NCBI GenBank assembly: GCA_001632435.1
Contig: KV423974.1
Span: 108,111 to 172,110, forward strand
Origin: Calocera cornea HHB12733
Lineage: Eukaryota > Basidiomycota > Dacrymycetes > Dacrymycetales > Dacrymycetaceae
Direction: 5' to 3'
Length of the DNA: 64,000 nt
Under the pieces are notes generated by a model. The model worked only from the letters and a program-made list of their open reading frames with translations, was not told the DNA's origin and ran no database searches. Made by a program: the position numbers and the translations under genes. Below, one piece after another: positions 58,301 to 64,000 of the stretch (the stretch's first letter is position 1; each line of letters opens with the position of its first letter).

Positions 58301-59604
58301 CCGCAGAGCGAGCGTCTCTTCCATGCCGAGGGTGTTGGCGAGCAGCTGCCGCCGGCCCAGGTGCAGGGCTTCAATGTGACCCTGGACGGTCTGGAAGAGA
58401 CGATAGTCCCGCCTGTTCAGGTATACGTATAAGAGCGCGTGCCATTCCCGGAGCGCGGCTGCTATCTCGTCCACGAGCGGCTGCTCCGCCCCAGAGGACG
58501 TGTCGTCCTGGATCTTGAAGCTGGGGAGGGGCCGGGGTGGGCGTTCCATGCCGCCATCGGGATAGGGGATATTGCTAGGGTGGTTCGTGCGCACAAGCGT
58601 CCCGTTCGGCGCGTGGTTTGTGAAGCGCGAGCTGACACTGGCACGAAGCGCCTTTTTGTCCCCTCCCGCCTGGCTGGAGCCTTCTGCGCTCTCGTCCTCC
58701 TCCTTGAGCGTCTCCATCGGCCGCCCTGCCAGTCCTGGGATAGAACCGCCCGGGGCGTCCATCCCTGAGCGGAGGGAACGGTACGCGTCCGCGAGCTTGC
58801 CTTCGTCGTAGTCGTTCAGCTCGTCGCGGACGTGGATGATGCCGGCTGGGAAGAGGGAGACGAAGACGTGGGGCTCGTCCAGGATGCCGGTCGGGACTGT
58901 ACGCGTGGGCTGGCCTCCTAGAAGCGATGTGCTCGTAGCAATTGGCGGCACGGTCGGGTATCGCGCGACATAGCTGCATACATGCTGAGTATTGGTACCA
59001 ACGGGAGAGGATGGACGCACCCTCGATACCACACACTCGCACCCTCTCTTTTAACATACTTCTCAAACGCATACACCTCGTCTCCTACCTCGAGGCCTTG
59101 CCAGTCACTCCAGTCTCTGCCTTCTCGCTCTCCTACGTCGTCCTCCGCGAGTACTTCGAGATGGTCGGGGTCGCTCCCATTGGCACCGTTGACCTTCCTC
59201 GCGCCGTTCACGCGCGGCTTGCGGGCAGAGGCTGAGCGGGCAACAGGTTGCGTCTGCTGAGCGATGCTGAACGGGTAGGAGACGACGCCGTAGAGGATGG
59301 AGGAGAGCGGCTCCCACTTTCCATACGCGCTAGAGGTGCTTTGGCGCGCTGAGTTGGCGGGCGCCGGCTGGGGATGATGGGATACTGACGGCGCCTGAGA
59401 GGATACCATGGCAGAGTATGGGTGGTATGCGTTATTGCTTGAAGATGGCATGATGCTGGTATCTGGTGTGTAGGTTGAGCTGGGACCTGCGGTGATGGTG
59501 GCGGACCCTGCGGGGGATGGGGTCGAGGAGGCAGCAGAGGGCGCCTGGGACATTTGGATGGACGCCTTGGACCCGGCTGGCCGCGGGCCGCGGGGCAGTG
59601 ACAT
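52320..59604 (-). CDS. DCK1: DOCK-family guanine nucleotide exchange factor (Dck1-like)
   Basis: Very large gene of about 2,300 residues, at least seven exons, starting MSLPRGPRPAGSKASIQ at 59604. Residues 1-150 are Ser/Pro-rich and probably disordered. An SH3 domain follows (DWQGLEVGDEVYAFEKYV ... SVWYRG, then YVARYPT across an intron). The DHR-1 C2-like domain is marked by YRLGFPDVVFPSDVRNDVYI and KLWSGDFFSG, near the middle of the 1,200-residue exon. The long helical middle runs through 55373-54056. The catalytic DHR-2 is at the C terminus, with PEYFRVGFYGNFPAALQNKQ, YEWEKFGAFCERMM and YYEHSEVNLFSSSRPF. The SH3-first layout is that of the DOCK180/Dck1 branch, which partners ELMO-like proteins and activates Rac/Rho5-type GTPases in polarity and stress. 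Introns fall near 53620-53675, 53850, 54115-54165, 55350-55395, 57207-57251 and 58980. The start could move if an upstream exon exists. Confidence 0.88.
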
Positions 59605-60739
59605 CGCGTCCGCGTATGGGCGTGTCCAGCGTGTGGGCAGATCCTTGGTCGCCGCCGCTGGGTCGGGTGCAGTGCCGCGCACTGCCAGTCCGGTGCTGGG
59701 TCGCGGATTCTGGGTCTGGGGTTCGCTGGCCGTCCGAGGCGCGGTGGTGCGCGGTGAACAAACGCGCAGGGGCAGGGAGCGTGTGGGCGATAAAGTGAGC
59801 CCTCGTCGCTTCCAGTCTCTGGCGTGGCGCCCGAGGCAGGAGCGTAGGGATGTCGGCCCTTACAGCATGCCTCGACACCCACTTTCTTGCACCGCAACAT
59901 GCCTCCGTTCTGCCCCCGAACAACCATTTCAATGTCGCCCACGCGATGTCGCGGCCATCCTTTCCTTCCACGTGTCGGCGCGGGTGTTCACTTCGTTGGT
60001 AACCACCCGACAACACCCCTTTTGCACCATCAACACCACGTTCACGTTGCGGCAATTCCAGCTACGTGGCCCACCTTGTGATAAGCTTTAGCCTCGTTCG
60101 ACTTTGCGACAAATCCACCGTCAGGCAGAAATCTGACAACATCCCATCAGCCCTGACGCGTGCACCGCATGCCCGGCCAGCTTGCACAGCTCTCATATCA
60201 GCATGCCACCTTGCCCAGTTGTGCTTACTGACTTCACCGGCTTCCAATGTCGGTAGACGTCTGATGAAACATGCCGCCGGGGTGGCAAGCGGCTTTGGCG
60301 GTTCCGCCGGTTGGGGTCGAGGGTGGCATCGTGTTGCATCGGCTGCGCATGACGCAAGCGATCGAGGAGACATCACTCGTGTTTAGATCACAGATCGTAC
60401 GGTCATTGTTGCATATTCTCTAGCGCAGGGGTTATTTCTACGTACATTCTGCGTGGTGTTTGCGCCAGGAAATGGACGACGGGTGGGGAGGTACGGCTAC
60501 CCTGAAGCCCCATCCTCGCGCCCATGATTCCTCGAGAACCAACTTCTATCATCGCATTAATTTACCAGTTCCACAATTGTACGACTCACGCAGAGCCAAT
60601 CCGTGCAAAATAAAGTGTTTCCCGTTCGTTGTGGAGCAGGAATCGCCCATACTCCTCCTCAACCTCTTGCTGCGGAACCAATCTCCACCCGTTTCCCCCC
60701 CATTTTCTCGCCCAAAATCCATTCAATTTCGCTGATTCA
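59605..60739. other. Intergenic upstream of the DOCK gene
   Basis: No gene seen; GC-rich up to about 60 kb, then less so. Open frames here are shadows or lack features. Confidence 0.4.
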
Positions 60740-60769
60740 AAAAGAACTGGACGAGTTGGGAATTGAACG

Positions 60770-60960
60770 TGACGAGGGGCGAAGCCCCGAGGCGCGCGAC
60801 CGCAGGGAGCCCCGCGAGCGGAGCGAGGCGCGAAGCGCGCGCGGAGCGCCCGTGACCGAAGGGAGCTGCGCGAGCGGAGCGAGGCGCGAAGCGCAACTAC
60901 TTCTACCTGCGACCGAAGGGAGCTGCGCGAGCAACGCGAGGCGCGAAGCGCGACTACTTC
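60770..60960. repeat. GC-rich minisatellite, about 55 bp unit, three copies
   Basis: Three consecutive units begin near 60799, 60854 and 60911. Each contains GACCG-AGGGAGC, then GCGAGC, and the near-palindromic GAGGCGCGAAGCGC; the last two end CTACTTCTA. The units differ by point changes and by a longer GC block in the first. The array carries no intact coding sequence, although the GC content keeps frames open. Confidence 0.75.
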
Positions 60961-61099
60961 TAACCATCTCTCCCCGGCTACTTCTCTCCCTGCACTGCGC
61001 CGACGTGCCACGCGATCGGCTCCGCCAGGAGCCGGCGAGCGTGCGTGCGTGCGAGCCGCCTGACCATTCCGCCTAGCCAGCGAGCGCCGAGCCTGCGTC

Positions 61100-61860
61100 A
61101 TGCCCTCCCATTCGTAGGACGGCTCCATCCTTCATCCGACAACGCCTACGGCCTCCCATTCGTAGGACGGCTCCGTCCTACGCCCGACAACGTCCGCCCC
61201 GCCATTGCCTATGGCCCGCCCTCCCATTCGTAGGACGGCTCCGTCCTTCACCCGACAACGCCTACGGCCACGGCCTCCCATTGGAGATTGTCGGCAGGTG
61301 CGCCTGGCCGCGGCGTGGTCTCTGCGGGGAGTGACTGGGACGCCCGTGGCTGCCGCATCGCCAGCTCCCGGACAGTGTCCGCGACAAGGTAGGCGCAAGT
61401 GGCCGAGGCCTCATTGACGTTCCCCGGGCAGTGCCCCGCCTCCGTTCACTATGACGGTATGCACACGCCCAGCACAGACATGTTCATGGCCGACGTCGCT
61501 GCGCCGAGGCCTCATCGTCCCGTGGGCACCCCAGCAGACCGTGTTCCCCCCCGGTACGTGACGCCGGAAGCAGCCGGAGGGGCTCGCACGGCACTGCGTC
61601 ACCACCCCGCCCAGCGGGGAGCGCAGTGGTCGCGCGCCCGGCCGCGGACAATGTTCCGGGCCCAGCGGCGGCCCCCGGACGCGCCCACTCGTAGAACGGC
61701 CCCAACCTATGTTCCCCGGGCAGTCCGCCTCCGTCCACTATCGTGGGACAGTATGCACACGCCCAGCGTCATCACAGACATGTTCATGGCCACGTCGGGC
61801 ACCCTCTTGCTCTCCCGGTCGTCCTCTAGAACGGCCACTCGTAGAACGGTAGCACCTCAT
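61100..61860. repeat. Mosaic of scrambled UGT gene fragments
   Basis: Short pieces of the UGT family are joined out of order and in both orientations. Three tandem antisense copies of the YEWE exon segment (CTCCCATTCGTAGGACGGC) start at about 61103, 61154 and 61221. A sense segment for LPDSVRDKV-ASGRGLI lies at 61362-61414. Sense segments for TDMFMADVAA are at 61476-61502 and for VITDMFMA at 61769-61792. Sense GLIVPWAPQQTVF, including a following GTACGTGA donor, is at 61508-61562. Antisense YEWE remnants recur at 61684 and 61838. Motifs such as TATGCACACGCCCAGC occur twice (61458, 61752). No UGT could be made from this; it is DNA shuffling, not a gene. Confidence 0.8.
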
Positions 61861-61963
61861 AGCTTAATGTACACGTTCCACGCGATTTCCTTTCACTCGG
61901 ACTGCGCATCGCATGTGCCCACAGCCCTTTCACCCCACACTGCCCGTAATGCACTTCGCGTTC

Positions 61964-61996
61964 GGGTTAGGGTTAGGGTTGAGGTTAGGGTTAGGG
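61964..61996 (+). repeat. Interstitial telomere-like TTAGGG repeats
   Basis: GGGTTAGGGTTAGGG followed by GTTGAGG and two further TTAGGG units. TTAGGG is the usual telomere unit of basidiomycetes. Shorter matches occur at 63094-63106 and 63121-63130. Confidence 0.75.
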
Positions 61997-62385
61997 ATGC
62001 TATATATTATCTAAACAGGAAGAGGGAGCACACAGCAGCACTTGGAAAATGCACACCCCAAGGGTAGGGGCAGAGCCCCTAACCTTGTTGAGCGTGGCAG
62101 TATATTGATTATTACCTACAATAATATCTATGGCACCCATTGTCCTCCTTTCCTCCCGCGGTCCATGGGCCTTCATTTTCGGCGCGGGCCCCTACCGCAA
62201 CTTTGGCTTGCGCGCGCACTATGGCTTGCGCCACTTTCGCTCACGATGGATGGCTGCACGTCACTATGGAATGCTTTTCGAGTAGTCGACGGAAGGTGGA
62301 GAGGAAGCAGGTGGCGGTGTGGAAGACCCCTGTAAGCGTCGACATCGTACATGCATTGCTGGCACTGTCTCTTGTTCGTACCACC
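61997..62385. other. Non-coding between telomere-like repeats and ORF 62386
   Basis: AT-richer than the rest of the window; no gene or repeat recognised. Confidence 0.4.
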
Positions 62386-62762
62386 ATGGCTCGCGGTAAA
62401 GGTGTCTCACAGGTAAGCTCCGGTCTCCCTTCTTTGTTCTTTCTGTTTACTGACCGCTTGTTTAGTCTCCAAAGAAGAAGAAAAGTGCTGCCCCTCCGAA
62501 ACTTTCAGATTGGCCCATCGTAAAGAGTCTTGGCAACCAGGGCGCATTCGTGATTCGTGAGGCAAAGAGGGAGGAAGGAAAGACGCAGCTCGACAGTAAG
62601 CATAGCTAAACCTGTCCATATTTGGACCACTCTAACCCTTTTATAGTTACCTACTTTTATCGTAAGAAAGCGCCTGCGGAGTCTAAGGCTAAGGCTGCTC
62701 CGGACCTTTCGAAAGGCAGTGGAGCAACGATTCAGGAGGCTATTCCTGTCGATGATGATTAG
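62386..62762 (+). CDS. Small basic protein, unrecognised
   Basis: Three exons (62386-62412, 62464-62594, 62646-62762) with canonical GTAAGC...TAG borders give 91 residues. The start has a good context (CCACCATGG). The protein opens MARGKGVSQSPKKKKSAAPP, lysine-rich; then SDWPIVKSLGNQGAFVIREA and a short ITYFYRKKAPAESKAKAA basic region, ending in an acidic VDDD. The charge pattern would suit a nucleic-acid-binding protein, but no family is recognised. It lies between the scrambled UGT DNA and another orphan ORF, in AT-richer DNA unlike the housekeeping part. It may belong to a mobile or subtelomeric element. Confidence 0.5.
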
Positions 62763-63291
62763 TACTTGCGTATAAGCATGAATTAAGCTTGTATAAGACC
62801 GTTGCTGCTTTGAATTCACATTGTTATTCATAAAAACTTGCAAAAATGGCCCGGACATAGAGGGGCACAGAGGGGCACGGAGCGCAGTCCAACCTTATTT
62901 AGTTGATAAGTCCTGCCTACCAATTCCTATGCCTTATTCCTGGTACCTTCAGAAACATTGGGGTTATGCCAAAGATATCCAGGGTAGCTTACTATTTTTC
63001 TAATTCTACTGAATATTTGAGAGCCATCCGGGCTCATTGTTGCAATTAATCCGGACTGCCTCCTCCCGGAATTGAACCCTGAGCCCCGCAAAAGTTAGGG
63101 TTATGGTTATGTAAGCAAGAGTTAGGGTTACAAAAGGTAGAAGAGAGTGCAGCCTTTATAACTGCTGGCACGCTCACCTCACTCTACAACCACCATCTAC
63201 GTGCCATCCAGCCCCTACAACACTGTATGTAGCCATAATAACTCATTTTACAGCATTAATAATGCTAATCAATTAACAGGAGCTGTTTTAA
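62763..63291. other. Non-coding with short telomere-like motifs
   Basis: Contains GTTAGGGTTA motifs at 63094-63130 and a tRNA B-box-like GGTTCAATTCC on the minus strand near 63068-63078. No gene is seen. Confidence 0.4.
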
Positions 63292-64000
63292 ATGCCTGAG
63301 TGGCTTCATTATGTTGCCCATGCCAATCGCATGAAGAAGCTCAAGCGATGGCATAAAACCAAGTATCACGAGCCCTTTAGAGGTATGTACACAGTCTCTG
63401 TACTTAGGAAAGTACTCATTCAGATGCAGTTCAGATTATCATTCATGATATCTGTCTCGCAACCTCTGAGCGTGGTCGCAATGACCACTATATCATGCTT
63501 CGACATGCAACTGAGGCAAACAGCACTGCTGCAGCCTTTCGTAACCGAGCTGTTGGTCAGAACTGTTTGCAGAGTGAAGCCCTGCAACATATACAGGGCA
63601 GGGAAGTTATGTTTGATGTGGCCGCACATGGGAAGAGGCTCTTCATATTCCTTGACGGAGGCTTGGTGCGCCCTCAATTCACCTAAGTCAATCCCTACCA
63701 TATTACTCATATAAGCTTTAGACTGTTCTGAAGCTTGGGCTCGGGCTTCAGGGCGAGATCCTCTGGCTCCCTCGCCTTGTGTATGATACTATCATTACGG
63801 ATGGAACCCTCATCACCCGACCTTCCAGTGCAGGGGACGAAGCTGGACCAGCCTATGCCATTCCACCCGAGTACTTTGCCAACACACATGGCGGTACTCT
63901 CAACTCACCTACACTCCGTCCACTTCTCAGCTTGGTCGGTACTCATTGGGTCTTTACTTTGGCCGACTTCAATCGCATGGCAAAGTTTACCTTCTATTCG
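63292..64000 (+). CDS. Unrecognised three-exon ORF, continues beyond the window
   Basis: Exons 63292-63382, 63424-63665 and 63722 to the window edge join in frame through canonical introns (GTATGT and GTGCGC donors). The product starts MPEWLHYVAHANRMKKLKRW, continues RHATEANSTAAAFRNRAVGQ and LFIFLDGGLTVLKLGLGLQG, and reaches YDTIITDGTLITRPSSAGDE, PEYFANTHGGTLNSP and GTHWVFTLADFNRMA. No domain is recognised, and more than 200 residues are visible. Base composition and flanks resemble the neighbouring small ORF. It could be part of a transposable element or of a lineage-restricted family. The C terminus is outside the window. Confidence 0.55.

Noticed and set aside
59208..59942. 244-residue minus-strand frame
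   Set aside because: Alternative frame of the DOCK 5' exon; Pro/Arg-rich without features.
60586..61128. 180-residue minus-strand frame starting MEPSYEWEGM
   Set aside because: Runs through the minisatellite; its UGT-like start is one of the scrambled fragments, not a gene.
63060..63095. B-box-like GGTTCAATTCC on the minus strand
   Set aside because: The flanking stem does not pair and no A box is found; chance or a degenerate SINE trace.
1..64000. CRISPR arrays, bacterial operons, riboswitches
   Set aside because: The window is eukaryotic with spliced genes; no regularly spaced direct repeats of CRISPR type were seen.

Overview
The window looks like nuclear DNA of an agaricomycete (mushroom or polypore-type basidiomycete). 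Genes are dense and split by many 45-60 nt introns, very often with GTGCGT-type donors. The conserved proteins are fungal, and several families (tandem UDP-glycosyltransferases, a multispan membrane protein, small SAM methyltransferases) are of kinds expanded in Agaricomycetes. This placement rests on recognition alone; no search was run, and the species cannot be named.

Layout. 1-12 kb: four UDP-glycosyltransferase (UGT) genes in tandem on the minus strand. The first is cut by the window edge and the fourth is a pseudogene. Spacers are themselves duplicated and carry decayed 3' ends of the mitochondrial ribosomal protein gene that still stands intact at 13.4-13.9 kb, so the duplicated unit can be read directly. 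13.4-16.8 kb: bL31m, SNX3/Grd19 and the mitochondrial phosphate carrier. 17.4-17.9 kb: a 486 bp hAT-type MITE with a perfect 8 bp target duplication. 20.0-21.9 kb: a fifth, intact UGT in the opposite orientation. 22.6-31 kb: a DUF7053-like protein, a PhyH-type dioxygenase, a Rieske/AIF-like oxidoreductase and a secreted aspartic protease. 31.4-35.4 kb: a Dbf4-type kinase regulator and a LETM1-domain mitochondrial protein. 36.8-49.8 kb: four related SAM methyltransferases (one at 36.8 kb, three in tandem at 45.7-49.8 kb), interspersed with a multispan membrane protein, a glycine-rich hydrophilic protein and an SLC35F6-like transporter. 51.5-59.6 kb: LSM2 and a large DOCK-family exchange factor, convergent.

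60.7-64 kb is unlike the rest: a GC-rich minisatellite, a mosaic of short UGT fragments joined in both orientations, TTAGGG-like interstitial repeats, and two unrecognised intron-containing ORFs, the second leaving the window. This reads as a subtelomere-like or rearranged segment.

Most single-copy genes are housekeeping functions: mitochondrial translation and transport, vesicle sorting, replication control, RNA processing and Rho-family signalling. The accessory content is the UGT array and the methyltransferase array, which together suggest lineage-specific small-molecule modification. Co-function of the two arrays is only a hypothesis.
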